DNA of 64,000 bases from Nematocida ironsii (GCA_001642415.1 LTDK01000135.1:1-64000), one strand, 5' to 3'; positions 1 to 10,536 are shown, numbered from the stretch's first letter. Notes: generated by a model from the sequence alone, not told the origin. Numbers and translations: made by a program.

Positions 1-1329
1 GCTGAATAAAGCAGTGAGTAAGTCCCACCACTTAATCTCCTCTAAATGGACTGTCTCTATTGTGTATATTAATTAACAGACCAAACCAATAAAGATTTGT
101 ACATTTAACTCTCTCTCTCATCCTTTGCATCTTTTCTACTTTTTCTTCTCTTTTTTTATAAGTCTGTGTCTCTCACATACTTTAATTTCTAATTGGTGGT
201 CATCTAATATATGTCATTTATGCCTAAAACATTTGTATACTTTGTTTCTGTCTTCTTTTCCATACACCAAGCTTCTAAAAATACCAGAAAACAGAGCCAG
301 TCGCCTTTTAAATGCAAACTCAGTCTCTTCATATGCCCTAGATACACGTAGAATAGTCTGTTCTATAAACACTGCACACTAGTTGGTGTAGCTTATTCTT
401 CTAATCCTATCAGTAAAGTATTTAATACAAGATAAATTATACACGGAATAGTATTTATCCTGGTCTACTATCCTCAATAGTGCTTTCCAGAATTCATTTC
501 ACATCTATTCAGTCTCTCTATTAATAGAAGACTAAACTCATGGAATATAAAACTAGTTTTAGTTCTTTATCCATACTTCATTCTATTTCACCAGGAATAG
601 CCATTGATATAGCCATATGAAAAATATAAATATACGACCTATACATTCATATTTACAGAAATAATCTCCTTTATTACACACTCTTTGTTTATATTATATT
701 CTTGCCATATGTTATTCTTTTCTTCTGTATAATATGCATATATTCTTTATTTTCTACTTTAAAATTTAAATTGTACTCAAATAAATATTCTAATACGAAA
801 ATAAACACATTTTATATTTTAATAGGAATATTCATTATAGCCTGAAATCTGTATACATATATAAATATAATAAAATATGAATTTATTCCATTCTTATTAG
901 AATAATAAATATTACTAAACTTGTGATCACACCATCACACAGGCATGAAACACCAAGAGAGATCTATCTATGTGTCAGCTTGCACAGTTATTCTGCCAAA
1001 ATAAAAGGTCAAAATTACAGAGCAGTATATCAACTTATGCCTATTTAACCTGAATTATTTCTTCAATTTATAGGAAGACTCATGGAAGTATTGCTGACAT
1101 ACTTTGGTGCCTAGTGCTATTATAAGTGTACTATTAAGACTTGGAGTCTATGCTGGATTGGACTGCTTCCTAAAGATAATAAAGAGCTTTATTATTTCAC
1201 TCTCTTCTTTATCTGGAGTACATAGCAGGGCAGTGATGGTGTTATTCCTCATGAGTACGTTAAAACAAATTGAATATTTCTCATAGAATATCTCTAATTT
1301 TATTATTTAAAGGTTAAATAATTTATCCT
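1..1329. other. AT-rich intergenic region, no supported gene
   Basis: Very AT-rich DNA with many stops in all frames. The open frames near 125-382 and 1104-1286 begin only at TTG codons and encode low-complexity hydrophobic peptides, so they are not called. A weak TAACCTGAATT element lies at about 1046-1056. Nothing else is recognisable. Confidence 0.6.
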
Positions 1330-4263
1330 ATGCAAAAATTAAAAATTACTATAAGACAGTTAAAGAAGGCAGGTGTTATAACTGGGCTGATCTGTATATG
1401 TATAGATATAATTATATGTGGTGGATTCAAGGTAAAGTACAAGAATAAATATGCTTATTCACCGTATAATCTAACATTGTCACCTAGAAGTAATAATTTA
1501 AATTCAATACATAGCACCGATATAAATGAGTTAATACTCCAGAAGAACATGCTTAGTAATGCCAATAGTAAATTACCTTCGATGAACAATCAATCAGAGA
1601 TAGAAGTAAATTTGCCATTAGATCTATCTAATTCTTCTGAAATGCATAGTAGTGTTAATAATAAGAAACCTTCTGATAACAATGTTCAAACAATGAAGTA
1701 TACAGATGCAGACCACTCTAATGCAGCCATTACATATAATGGCGTAAATGATTCAACTGCAGAAGTATACGGTCTACCAGTAATATATACTGATATTGAT
1801 CATAATCCTACTAATACACTTTCTAGCAGTAAAAAACCTATTATAAATTGTAAAATACATATGTGTATAAATGACCACCTGTATGTTATACGAAATTATA
1901 CTAGCTACATAGAAAACAATGAAAATATGATTTTTTTGCGTTCTAGTAAAGATTCAACCATAAAAAGAACATTTGAAAAGTCAAAACAAGTAATTGAGGC
2001 GTGGAAGAAAGATACAACAACAGATATTTGGACGATGGTTAAACACCTGTGCACAGATTTTTCTTCAACAATGCGCCTTTTAAATAATATAGAAAGCACA
2101 AATCCTTATATTAATAATATGCCTAACCCATTTTGTTATAATGGATTTCTAAATGATTTGACTTATTACATTAATAACTATGGGCAGGCTGTATACCACC
2201 AGCAAGAAATTCGTAATAAAACTTATAGAAAAAAAAAAGAAACTCTTGGGGATATATGGATTAATAAAGAAATAAATATATACTGCTGTTGTAGTGGTAT
2301 AGACAGACAAATAGCTACTGGAGAAGCAGATGAGGATATAGAACTAAAAAAGAAATTAAACACCATTTTCTACATACCAGAAATATATGAAGACTTCTAT
2401 AAAATACCACTGGATGTTGTTAGCAGATTTTTCCAGGAGTTTGAATTACAAACCTATAAGAGCTCTTCACTTAATAATAATCTTAGGCATAAATTAATAG
2501 GAGTAAAACATATTATAATATATCTCATATGCATAGCACAGAAAGAAGAAATAATGGCAAACCAGTTATATAAAGAGGTCAAAAAAATTAAAACACTTGA
2601 GAATAACAGCAGAACAATAGAAAAGTTCACTGCAATAGAAGTGTATAGTCTAATATACTCTATAGTAGGTCTTTTTTATAAATATTTTGGAATAACATAT
2701 AAATTAGACAGCTGCCAACAGTATAAGATTAGGAATAGAACTCCTCTGTTGCATATAAATAATTTGTACAGTCGACGAGCACATACCAAAGCACTGGGAT
2801 TCTATGTCATGACCGAACAAAAATATCTTAAATTCTCTACTACACTAGTAGAAACAAATGAAATAGAAAACAGCGAATATGACCGTATTGTTAAAACAAC
2901 ACACACAATGAAGGATTCTGCTTTTACAGAAGATAATGCACTACTATGTGTAAAAGACCACTACCACGTGCAATTTGTAGATAATGTAAAGCATACGATT
3001 GAAATAATTCATCTTCCGTACTACATACACGAACAAGAAAGTGGTGAAATTAAAAAACACCAACCGTATGCGATTCACTACATAGTAGTTTGCCTAAAGC
3101 TGATGTTTAACGTAGGAGTAAATTCTTTATATTCGAAGCTTGGAGACATATACCCATTCAAATACAACAGAAAGAGTAAAACCTGGTCGTTAATAACCAA
3201 AAGATCAGAACTAAACAAAACAGTGGAAATGATAGAGAAGGAGGACTGCAATGTTGTATTCTACTACATTAAGGAAAAAATATATGAAACTAAATTTTGC
3301 TTTGCCCAATTTGTCTATTCACCTGAAGTAAGAAATGAAGTTAATGATGAGAATATTGACAAGCCACGAATTCCTCTGTTTCTTCCCATATTTATGGTTT
3401 CTGCATTTTCACTAGGCCCATACAACAAGAGTACTATTAATCGTAAGGTATTTAACCTATATCATTTTACAAACTTGAAACCAATCAAGTATATACAGAC
3501 TTATATAGTCTCTTTTAACAGCGAACTTCCCTTTTCAGACGTACAGAAAAAGATTTCTAACCTATTGTTGCTAAACAGGCATATGAAAGAAAGTGATCTA
3601 AACTACGTTATTAAACACTATTACAGTGACTTTTTTATACGAAATTCAACAGATTTCTATGAAGACTTCCACTGTTACTGCATGGATATTCAACAGGAAA
3701 TAAATAAGAATTGTGATAGTGTTGTTATAACTTGGAATGTGAGAAATTATAGCAGCGTGTATGAGTATACAACATATAAATTTGACAGTAAAATACAGGA
3801 TGAAAGAACTCACTTAGGAGCTATTAAACAGCCTGCTATTGTTTCGTTCATTAACATGCTACAAAATAAAAATCCATCTATGGACATGGCAATGTATGGG
3901 TATTGCATATATAAGACTAACTGTGATAAGGAAGATTATAAGACGAGTGCTGTATTCTGCCTTACAATGAAAGACCTTTTAGAAAGACTAAACACATACT
4001 TGATTGATCTAAATAAACAGAAGGAAATAATTGATCCTATAAGTGAAAAAATACTATTTCTAAAAAACTATGCCCCGAAATTCATTCTGAAGGATATTTC
4101 TAGTGCTATTATGAATAGCACACTTGAACAAATTAAAAATAGTCCACACGGAATTATATCAGTAAGAAATAATAATTATAATGGATGTAAATACGGCATT
4201 CATTACGATATTATGAATTTACTGACTTACGATAGATCTATACCGCTTGAACCGTATAAATAA
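1330..4263 (+). CDS. large secreted or membrane-anchored orphan protein (977 aa)
   Basis: No family is recognised. The N-terminus is basic, then has one hydrophobic stretch (about residues 14-32, GVITGLICICIDIIICGGF) that reads as a signal peptide or type II anchor. A Ser/Asn-rich stretch follows to about residue 170. The rest is a large folded-looking region rich in Tyr, Lys, Asn and Ile with scattered Cys, and there is no other clear membrane span. The C-terminus carries a YN..KYG..Y...YDR pattern that resembles the end of the fragment at 46362-46730, which suggests a shared family. Large secreted families are characteristic of Nematocida (established knowledge); membership here is inferred. 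The ATG at 1330 is the first in frame. Confidence 0.8.
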   Translation: MQKLKITIRQLKKAGVITGLICICIDIIICGGFKVKYKNKYAYSPYNLTLSPRSNNLNSIHSTDINELILQKNMLSNANSKLPSMNNQSEIEVNLPLDLSNSSEMHSSVNNKKPSDNNVQTMKYTDADHSNAAITYNGVNDSTAEVYGLPVIYTDIDHNPTNTLSSSKKPIINCKIHMCINDHLYVIRNYTSYIENNENMIFLRSSKDSTIKRTFEKSKQVIEAWKKDTTTDIWTMVKHLCTDFSSTMRLLNNIESTNPYINNMPNPFCYNGFLNDLTYYINNYGQAVYHQQEIRNKTYRKKKETLGDIWINKEINIYCCCSGIDRQIATGEADEDIELKKKLNTIFYIPEIYEDFYKIPLDVVSRFFQEFELQTYKSSSLNNNLRHKLIGVKHIIIYLICIAQKEEIMANQLYKEVKKIKTLENNSRTIEKFTAIEVYSLIYSIVGLFYKYFGITYKLDSCQQYKIRNRTPLLHINNLYSRRAHTKALGFYVMTEQKYLKFSTTLVETNEIENSEYDRIVKTTHTMKDSAFTEDNALLCVKDHYHVQFVDNVKHTIEIIHLPYYIHEQESGEIKKHQPYAIHYIVVCLKLMFNVGVNSLYSKLGDIYPFKYNRKSKTWSLITKRSELNKTVEMIEKEDCNVVFYYIKEKIYETKFCFAQFVYSPEVRNEVNDENIDKPRIPLFLPIFMVSAFSLGPYNKSTINRKVFNLYHFTNLKPIKYIQTYIVSFNSELPFSDVQKKISNLLLLNRHMKESDLNYVIKHYYSDFFIRNSTDFYEDFHCYCMDIQQEINKNCDSVVITWNVRNYSSVYEYTTYKFDSKIQDERTHLGAIKQPAIVSFINMLQNKNPSMDMAMYGYCIYKTNCDKEDYKTSAVFCLTMKDLLERLNTYLIDLNKQKEIIDPISEKILFLKNYAPKFILKDISSAIMNSTLEQIKNSPHGIISVRNNNYNGCKYGIHYDIMNLLTYDRSIPLEPYK

Positions 4264-4827
4264 GACATAATAGCTCATCAAAAGAAAATTCTAAGACAAA
4301 ATCCTATTTATTCCTTACCATGTTTTAATAAACTAGTATAAATAAATTATATTCAGTATGTGATACAAAAGTGATTTAAACCCTTCCTCTGTATATTATA
4401 CATTTAGTATGGAATACACTGCCTGTTCACATTGTATATTTCAATTATTTCCTGAGCTTGTTATAAAATACACTTTAATCAAATCACATGGTAATTCTTA
4501 GTCATTATGGATATATTCTGTCTCAAATAAAGCCATTTTAAACCTTTGCATCGTATACATACAAATCTATAATTTCGGGTTATAAGTAAATAGAAATATT
4601 CTTGTATTACACTAAATAAACGTGTACACATAAAAATATATTATTATACTTTTAGTAATCATCTCCTATGGCATTCTCATAATAAAATAATTAAATTTGG
4701 AACTCCATGTGATAAAAATGACATTTTAAGAGTAATTTAGGAATAATTATGCATTATTGGGTTTATTTGCTTATGTACTGCGTGCTGACTAGTTCCTTAA
4801 CAGGGCACTTCTTTGGTTCATTTTGTT
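4264..4827. other. convergent intergenic region with one ATAACCC-type element
   Basis: AT-rich spacer between two convergent genes. It contains AATTTCGGGTTATA at 4571-4584, a copy of the dispersed element. Both neighbouring genes end here, so this copy is not an obvious promoter for either. No supported gene or RNA is seen. Confidence 0.5.
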
Positions 4828-5163
4828 TTACATATTTATGGTTTCAGAGAGCATTCCATGCTTAAGAATAAAGCGAAAGACCTCTACACTGTTTATAGAA
4901 GAAGGTGCAGATTCTAAAATAGGTGTAATCGAATTCTTCAACTGATCAAGATTCTCTCCTGCATCAATTGCTGCGAATATACTTTCTAAAGTACTTCTAT
5001 TCTCTAAAAAAGTATTCTCTCTTTTTATTTCTCTGGCTTGTAGTTGTAGGATTGTTTTATCTGTCTCAGAGTGAGTGATGGACAGTGATTTAAGTCTGGT
5101 CTCCAGGGCATCGCTTATTTCTGTATTAGGTGCTAAAAGTAGGCTCTGAACAGTCGGGATCAT
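4828..5163 (-). CDS. small helical/coiled-coil hypothetical protein (111 aa)
   Basis: Function not recognised. The frame opens with ATG at 5163 and is rich in Leu, Glu, Ser and Thr. Residues about 15-65 look like an amphipathic or coiled-coil segment, followed by two more predicted helices. No signal peptide or membrane span is visible, so a cytosolic or nuclear small subunit is plausible. The gene is divergent from the membrane-protein gene starting at 5313, with 149 bp between the start codons, so the two probably share a promoter region. The length is well above typical random frames here and codon use is balanced, but no homologue can be named. Confidence 0.6.
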   Translation of the reverse strand: MIPTVQSLLLAPNTEISDALETRLKSLSITHSETDKTILQLQAREIKRENTFLENRSTLESIFAAIDAGENLDQLKNSITPILESAPSSINSVEVFRFILKHGMLSETINM

Positions 5164-5312
5164 TTGGCATGAAACAATACAAAAAACTATTTGTAAAGAA
5201 TAAAACCATCCTATTCTTTGCCGTCTTCTTAAAATAGAAGAGTTTCATGATGATACAGGTGTGTCACAGTGGAATATATATGTAGAAGCAGTTTACTGAA
5301 GTATATTAAAAC

Positions 5313-5876
5313 ATGGCAGAGAACACAGATGCAGGTAAAAGTACACCACAGGAATCCACAGGTAAGGGCAGTTTCTCAGAACAACTGTCAAAAATGAGTA
5401 AAACAATGAAAGTAGCATGTATTATAGGGCTTATAGTATTACTTGCTTTAGTTATTGGTCTATCCGTATTTATATTAAGAACAGTAGTTGGAACAAGTAA
5501 AAGTACAACATTGATTGGATCAACTACAATGGATAAACACACAAATGCAGTTGACAAAGGTGACGCAGGCCAAGAAAGCTCATCATCCACAGATGATAAC
5601 CCAAAAAATTCCAAAAAGCCTAAGTCTGGCAAAAAAGGTAGAAAGAGCAAGGGTGCTTCATTAGTAGGAAGAACCGCTGGTTCATCAAAACTTGCAGGCG
5701 CAGAAGACAGTAAAAAGTCCACAAAAAAGAAAGGTGGGAGCAAGAAAAAAGACAGCAAAGCAGGTTTAATTCCAGGAAATAATGGAACATCTCAACTAAG
5801 CAATATGCTGGGAGTTAATGACATCAGACTTATAGAGGCCAAAGAGAGTAATTTGGTAGAGTCTTCAGCTAAATAG
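5313..5876 (+). CDS. single-pass membrane protein with Lys/Ser-rich tail (187 aa)
   Basis: Unrecognised. A polar Ser/Thr-rich N-terminus of about 32 residues precedes one strong transmembrane segment (about residues 34-54, ACIIGLIVLLALVIGLSVFIL). After it comes a long disordered tail with repeated Lys-Lys, Ser-Lys and Gly clusters, strongly basic between about residues 95 and 150. The charge pattern would suit a tail that binds acidic polymers or membranes; whether it faces the cytosol or the lumen cannot be told. There is no cleavable signal peptide. Starts at ATG 5313, divergent from the 4828-5163 gene. A long antisense frame over the same DNA reflects the biased composition and is not called. 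Confidence 0.75.
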   Translation: MAENTDAGKSTPQESTGKGSFSEQLSKMSKTMKVACIIGLIVLLALVIGLSVFILRTVVGTSKSTTLIGSTTMDKHTNAVDKGDAGQESSSSTDDNPKNSKKPKSGKKGRKSKGASLVGRTAGSSKLAGAEDSKKSTKKKGGSKKKDSKAGLIPGNNGTSQLSNMLGVNDIRLIEAKESNLVESSAK

Positions 5877-6275
5877 GGAAATGATCAATAAAATATGGAT
5901 TTTTAATTAAAGTATAAGAAGAGAAGGTATTTTTAATTCAATTCAAAGAATAGATTTACATGCATTATTCTAAGAGTACGCTTAAACAGCTCTAAAAATA
6001 CAAAAAAAATGAAATATTCAAAAAGTGTTTATAATATAATTTAGAGAAGGAATAGCAAAGAATAGAAATTCTGTCATAATGACCAAAAATCAAATAGGCA
6101 GAAATCCACTGGTTATACACAGTTATATCCATGTATAAAGCATACTAGAACTGTCTTATTTTCACATAATGGGGTTTAAACTGTGTAATATCATAAAACA
6201 GTATTACTGTACATTCGCATAGTTCACAGAACAGGGGATATTCTTTAGCAAAGAAGCATTGCATAATTATATTTC
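5877..6275. other. AT-rich intergenic region
   Basis: AT-rich spacer between the membrane-protein gene and NOP10. No supported open frame or RNA is seen. The promoter-proximal end is described separately. Confidence 0.5.
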
Positions 6276-6334
6276 AATTTTGGGTTATTTTCGGGTGGAA
6301 AGCAATAAAACTTTTCCGTTTAAATTAAATTTTT
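6276..6334 (+). promoter_or_regulatory. NOP10 promoter: double GGGTTA/CGGGT element plus AAATTT box
   Basis: AATTTTGGGTTATTTTCGGGT at 6276-6296 is a doubled copy of the dispersed element, ending 38 bp before the NOP10 start. TTAAATTTTT abuts the ATG. An AAATTT-like box next to start codons is a reported microsporidian feature; function is inferred here. Confidence 0.45.
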
Positions 6335-6517
6335 ATGAGTTATATTGGCTATAAATTAGTGGATGGAGTGAAAACCTATAAACTATACGATTCAGAGGTA
6401 AAGTCAGATATTCTGCCAGCACACCCTGCCAGATTCTCACCAGATGACAAATTTTCAGAGCAAAGAATTAAATTAAAAGCGGAGCACGACCTCCTTCCAA
6501 AGCCAAGCACGAATTAA
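6335..6517 (+). CDS. NOP10: H/ACA ribonucleoprotein subunit NOP10
   Basis: Nop10 is the small core protein of box H/ACA RNPs, which guide pseudouridylation of rRNA and also process pre-rRNA in the nucleolus; it contacts the pseudouridine synthase Cbf5/dyskerin. This 60-residue frame matches the family in length (about 60-65 aa). It carries the hallmark HPARFSPDDKFSEQR segment (about residues 30-44) followed by LLPKPS near the C-terminus. The N-terminal YKLVDG..TYKLYD half matches the small beta-hairpin of the family. Starts at ATG 6335, directly after a TTAAATTTTT box. The SPT7-like gene follows after only 28 bp on the same strand. Confidence 0.93.
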   Translation: MSYIGYKLVDGVKTYKLYDSEVKSDILPAHPARFSPDDKFSEQRIKLKAEHDLLPKPSTN

Positions 6518-6545
6518 TAAAGAGAATTACGTATATTTTTCTTTT

Positions 6546-7925
6546 ATGCTGCAATACTTCACAGTGGAGTACGACGGGTATACCTACAAGAAAGAAGAGG
6601 AGAAGAAGGAGAAGAAACCTTCTGGATCTCATTATTTGGTGAACATGCTCTCACTTTCTACGGAGAACAAAATGGAACTGGAAAGAATAATCAACAGAAT
6701 GAACACAAAAAGCAAGTGGAAAGATCTTTCGGATAAGCAAGAGAGGATGTATTCAAAAATGGAGAAGGTTCTTTCTAAGCTAAGAGCGTACACTCCGTTC
6801 TCTGTTCCCTTTTTGAACAAAGTAAGTAAGAGAGAGGCCCCAGAGTACTACAACATGATACAAACACCGATGGACTTGGGGAAAATGGGAAAGAAGCTTT
6901 TTCTTCAGGAGTATTCTGACATAGCAGGGTTTACCAGTGATTTAGACCTTATTTGGGAGAACTGCTTCCGGTTTAACAATACACACGGGAACGTATATGC
7001 AATGTACGCACAGAAAATGAAGGAGAAGTCACTGGTTCTTCTGCAGGATTTATTTTCAGAGCGAGAGATTGAAATTGAAGAGAGTCCAGAAGTTCTCTCG
7101 CACTTTCTTCACTCAGAAAAGTGGAGGAAGGAAATGGTGGCTACTCGAGCAGCAATTCTTCAAAACCCAGCAGAGTTCACACAGAAAAGAACACCAAAGG
7201 GAATGCATGAGTACTGGAAAAAAGAAAGTGAAATTATCCGGCTAATGCAGAAAGAGAACCTCCATGGGGACGATGGTACTTCTTGGATATTAGAGGATCT
7301 AAAGGAAAAGCCATCTTTCCTCTATCTACCAGAGTACACACATTTTTACAATAGTTTTCCCATCACTGAGGAAGATGTACTCAGTATACCACCGCCAGCA
7401 GAATACACACTGGGGAATATACATAACAGAGGGTATGAGAGATACGATAAAAATACGTCTGCATATAAACTGGGTGAGAAGCTTTCTCAGTCCCATTGCG
7501 TACACTATATGAATGGGGTATATACAAACGACCAAATGGAAGTCATACCAGATATAGAAATAGGCCGACCAGAGGTAGTGGCCATACTAACCCGAATTGT
7601 CTCCCTACAACTGCTTGCTATAGGATTCACAGCAACAGAGTCTTCTGCCCTGGACATTATTGTTTCACATGTTCTTAACAGGATACAGACTACAATCTGC
7701 CAAATCCGACGGGAGCAGACTAATATTCTGAATACGGACTGTGAAAAGAGCGAAAGAATGAACGCCCTCATAAAGTCTGTAATAAAAGTATTTGAAATCA
7801 GAACAACAGAAGTACCGTCTCCACAGTTCTTCTCAGAGGAAGAAGAGAAGACAGATGAGGATTCAATGATCGACATAATCTACTCAAATGCAGAGGATGC
7901 AGATTTAGACGAGGATATTCTATAA
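6546..7925 (+). CDS. SPT7: SAGA subunit SPT7-like: bromodomain plus histone fold
   Basis: Spt7 is a structural subunit of the SAGA co-activator; its bromodomain binds acetyl-lysine and its histone fold pairs with a TAF-type partner. The 459 aa protein has a bromodomain at about residues 70-170. It includes the Spt7-type FLNKVSKREAPEYYNMI run and a conserved Asn at about residue 144 in the CFRFNN motif. A Bromo_TP-type histone fold lies at about 338-395 (RPEVVAILTRIVSLQ...). The tail is acidic. It is far shorter than yeast Spt7 (over 1300 aa), having lost the long acidic linkers. It lies 28 bp after NOP10 and 32 bp before the RRM gene, all on the plus strand. Confidence 0.88.
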   Translation: MLQYFTVEYDGYTYKKEEEKKEKKPSGSHYLVNMLSLSTENKMELERIINRMNTKSKWKDLSDKQERMYSKMEKVLSKLRAYTPFSVPFLNKVSKREAPEYYNMIQTPMDLGKMGKKLFLQEYSDIAGFTSDLDLIWENCFRFNNTHGNVYAMYAQKMKEKSLVLLQDLFSEREIEIEESPEVLSHFLHSEKWRKEMVATRAAILQNPAEFTQKRTPKGMHEYWKKESEIIRLMQKENLHGDDGTSWILEDLKEKPSFLYLPEYTHFYNSFPITEEDVLSIPPPAEYTLGNIHNRGYERYDKNTSAYKLGEKLSQSHCVHYMNGVYTNDQMEVIPDIEIGRPEVVAILTRIVSLQLLAIGFTATESSALDIIVSHVLNRIQTTICQIRREQTNILNTDCEKSERMNALIKSVIKVFEIRTTEVPSPQFFSEEEEKTDEDSMIDIIYSNAEDADLDEDIL

Positions 7926-7957
7926 AGTACTTAGTAAAATATTTTCCAAAATATTTT

Positions 7958-8407
7958 ATGCGTGGTGTGCTGAAAGTCCATAATATAACGTTCAGACAGA
8001 TCAATCGGAATCTGATAGAAATGGCATTTGAGCGATACGGAAAGATAAAAAAGATAACCATGCCCACCAGAAGGGACAATTATGCTTTAGTAGAGTATGC
8101 CGCGGAGGAAGAGGCAGTTAAAGCAAAAGATGCATTAGACGGAACTACTCTATGCAGCATACACAGAAGAACAAAAGCAACCAAGAACTCTCTAAGAGAG
8201 TTCGTATGGAACATAAGCATTCTAACAGAAGATTTCCTGTGGGAGAAGGATGCATCAGAAAATACCACAGAAATAGAGAGAGAGATTGTAAAACAGAAGA
8301 AAAAGAATCTTTTCTATGTTGAGGCAGTGGGTGAAAAAATAACTCACACAGAAAATGTAAGGCAGAGACCTATTATACAGGAAATAGAAAAATCCAAAGA
8401 TCAATAA
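7958..8407 (+). CDS. small RRM RNA-binding protein (149 aa)
   Basis: One RNA recognition motif spans about residues 4-62. RNP2-like LKVHNI opens it, and a relaxed RNP1 is represented by NYALVEYA, with the usual alpha-beta spacing (FERYGKIKKI between them). The C-terminal 85 residues are charged and helical, rich in Glu and Lys, with no second RRM. The aromatic residues of a classical RNP1 are only partly kept, so binding may involve a protein partner. It resembles small RRM adaptors of the Y14/RNPS1 kind in layout, but no specific orthologue can be assigned. Starts at ATG 7958 only 32 bp after SPT7. Confidence 0.8.
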   Translation: MRGVLKVHNITFRQINRNLIEMAFERYGKIKKITMPTRRDNYALVEYAAEEEAVKAKDALDGTTLCSIHRRTKATKNSLREFVWNISILTEDFLWEKDASENTTEIEREIVKQKKKNLFYVEAVGEKITHTENVRQRPIIQEIEKSKDQ

Positions 8408-9275
8408 ATACATAAAGTACCAGCTAAACAAGGCCTAACCTGAAATTCACTATAAGAATAACCGAATAAAATTCTCTTGTTAATAATTATTATAGGAGTA
8501 CATTTCAGTTATTTCAGTTATTTTTCATATTAATAAATTTACTATAAAAACCGTTAAACTAAAAAATACTTAATAACCAGAAATTTATACCATAAAATAT
8601 CCAAGTATACTCACATGTATCTTATTCCATAAATATTCTTAATATTCTACTTATTAATGAATATAAAGGGATTAAACTTAAAATACCATAGAATTATCAT
8701 TATTGTGTTTATAATAAACCTGTACTTTTCATTTTTGATTACAATTATAAATGAACACCTTTTGATTTTGAATATTTATTAATCATGAATAAATCAGTTA
8801 ATAATATACTATATACATAAGAATACTTACTGATATATCATAACAACCATATAATATGACTAATTATAACGTATTTCTGATTATATACCAGAAATTCAAT
8901 GTATTCATTATAGTAAATAAGATAATTCACAGTATAAAAGTATAAATTTCCATGTAAATATAAGATATAACCAGATATACTACATGCATACGTTATGTAT
9001 ACCATATATATAACGTATAACCCAATATAACCCAAAATATGGAAATATTTTAATTATGGTTTTATTATACATAGAATAATACAGAATTATATCCAATAGC
9101 GTATAATCCATATATAATGTATACCCTAATATATACAGATATAATAATGGATATAACCCAATATACCCCTAAAATACTTATTTATTCTTATGATATACCC
9201 ATTCTTAATGGATATTCTTGAATTTCTTGAATTTCCTGTATATTTATACTTTTCTTTTATTTTCTATTTATTTTC
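8408..9275. other. extremely AT-rich intergenic region with several ATAACCC-type elements
   Basis: No supported gene; the frame at 8838-9035 is AT-driven. The dispersed element appears as CTAACCTGAAATT (8435-8447), AATAACCAGAAATTTATA (8572-8589), ATAACCCAATATAACCCAAA (from 9017) and ATATAACCCAATATACCCC (9151-9169). The last two lie 120-280 bp upstream of RPL10. Confidence 0.5.
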
Positions 9276-9294
9276 TAAATTTTACTCCCCTGTA
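9276..9294 (+). promoter_or_regulatory. RPL10 start-proximal TAAATTTTAC + CCCC signal
   Basis: TAAATTTTACTCCCCTGTA immediately precedes the ATG at 9295. RACK1 carries nearly the same arrangement (TAAATTTTTTACGCCCTTGTA before ATG). AAATTT-like and CCC-like signals next to start codons are reported for highly expressed microsporidian genes. This supports 9295 rather than the in-frame ATG at 9190 as the true start. Confidence 0.6.
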
Positions 9295-9948
9295 ATGGGA
9301 AGAAGACCCGGAAGATGCTACAGATACATAAAGAACAAGCCATACCCAAAATCAAGATTCTGCCGTGGAGTCCCAGACTCAAAAGTATCAAAATATGATA
9401 CTGGTAAGAGAAAGGCAACTGTCCTTGAACTGCCAATATGCACGAATTTAGTGTCCCTTGAGAGAGAGCAAATATCAGCAGAAGCCTTAGAAGCATCCAG
9501 AATTGCACTGAACAAGTACTTATCCACCCATTTGGAGAAGGATGCATTCCACTTTAGATTGAAGGTGCACACACATCACGTCGTAAGAATTAATAAAATG
9601 TTGAGCTGTGCCGGTGCTGATAGATTACAGACAGGAATGAGAGGGTCCTTTGGAAAGCCAAATGGAAGAACTGCCAGAGTCAACATTGGACAGGTCCTTA
9701 TTTCCGTAAGAAGTAAAGAAGGCACTGAGGAGAAGGTAAGAGAAGGTCTTAGAAGAGCAATGCACAAGTTCGCTGGTAAGCAGGAGATAGTCGTCACTGA
9801 CAAGTACGGATTCACTCCATACACCACAGAAGAGTTCAACAGGCTCAAGGAGGAAGGATCACTCCTCCCCATGGGAATTGGTGCAATGGAACTTAAGAAG
9901 AAGGGGCCCCTCATGGAGTACATCAGAAAGGCATCAATGGTGCTATAA
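9295..9948 (+). CDS. RPL10: 60S ribosomal protein uL16 (L10)
   Basis: uL16 is an essential large-subunit protein near the peptidyl transferase centre; its loading completes cytoplasmic 60S maturation. The 217 aa protein begins [20 protein letters not shown] as in eukaryotic L10 and continues with [31 protein letters not shown] and [15 protein letters not shown], all strongly conserved. The length fits the family (214-221 aa). An in-frame ATG at 9190 would add 35 mostly hydrophobic residues with no counterpart in the family. The start at 9295 matches the conserved N-terminus and lies directly after the CCC/AAATTT signal, so it is chosen. Confidence 0.97.
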   Translation: MGRRPGRCYRYIKNKPYPKSRFCRGVPDSKVSKYDTGKRKATVLELPICTNLVSLEREQISAEALEASRIALNKYLSTHLEKDAFHFRLKVHTHHVVRINKMLSCAGADRLQTGMRGSFGKPNGRTARVNIGQVLISVRSKEGTEEKVREGLRRAMHKFAGKQEIVVTDKYGFTPYTTEEFNRLKEEGSLLPMGIGAMELKKKGPLMEYIRKASMVL

Positions 9949-10389
9949 ATAAAGCTGCTCGGATTATTTATTTTGTGTTTTCGGGTATCACTCGGTTAGT
10001 GTGTGCTGGTGTAGCAGAATTTATTATGCAATGTGTTAAAAGTAATGGATGTACGTACTAGAGTGGAGAGTATGATATTCCATGGTAATACAGTATAATA
10101 TACATGTAATTATGATTTATAGTGTGTTTTGCATGTAACCCATGGAAGAAGTGCACTGAGAGTCCATGAATGCAGTATTACAACACAATACTCAGAGAAT
10201 TTTACAGTACTTATGATGCACTGTGTAAAATATTATTTTAGAATATCCACATGAATAAAACACAAAAAATGACAATAATATAGTACACAATGTATAAAAA
10301 GTAATGAGTGCGTATGGACACAGCAATAAATACGACTATGTTTATTATAGAGTGAATTATTTTCGAATACCCGTGATAAAAATAAAAAA
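9949..10389. other. intergenic region between RPL10 and tRNA-Phe
   Basis: No supported gene. A GTTTTCGGGTATCA element lies just after RPL10 (about 9978-9991), and a short AGTATT/AATACT inverted repeat occurs near 10170-10195. Nothing else is recognised. Confidence 0.45.
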
Positions 10390-10462
10390 TGCGAACTCTC
10401 GGGCTCGAACCAAGGACCTTTAGATCTTCAGTCTAACGCTCTCCCAACTGAGCTAAGCTCGC
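10390..10462 (-). tRNA. tRNA-Phe (GAA)
   Basis: On the minus strand a complete cloverleaf is readable. The acceptor stem GCGAGCT pairs with AGTTCGC (one G-U). The D arm has TTAGCTCAGTTGGGAGAGC, with an intact A box. The anticodon loop CTGAAGAT carries anticodon GAA, and the T arm has GGTTCGAGCCC, an intact B box. The discriminator base is A. It is 73 nt long, has no intron, and CCA is not encoded. It reads divergently from the NUP42-like gene whose start lies 74 bp away. Confidence 0.97.
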
Positions 10463-10536
10463 ACATTAATTTGAGTGTTTATAAATTATACTTTTATATA
10501 CACTATGCTATTTATTTTCTGTTTTTTGTTTTCTCT

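Noticed and set aside
125..382. 85-codon open frame at the left edge
   Set aside because: Begins at TTG, low-complexity hydrophobic sequence, no recognisable domain, AT-rich surroundings.
1104..1286. 60-codon frame before the large orphan gene
   Set aside because: Starts only at TTG and has no supporting features.
8838..9035. 65-codon minus-strand frame rich in Tyr and Ile
   Set aside because: Product of extremely AT-rich, semi-repetitive DNA.
9190..9294. 35-residue N-terminal extension of RPL10 from ATG 9190
   Set aside because: Hydrophobic and absent from the family; the promoter signal lies inside it.
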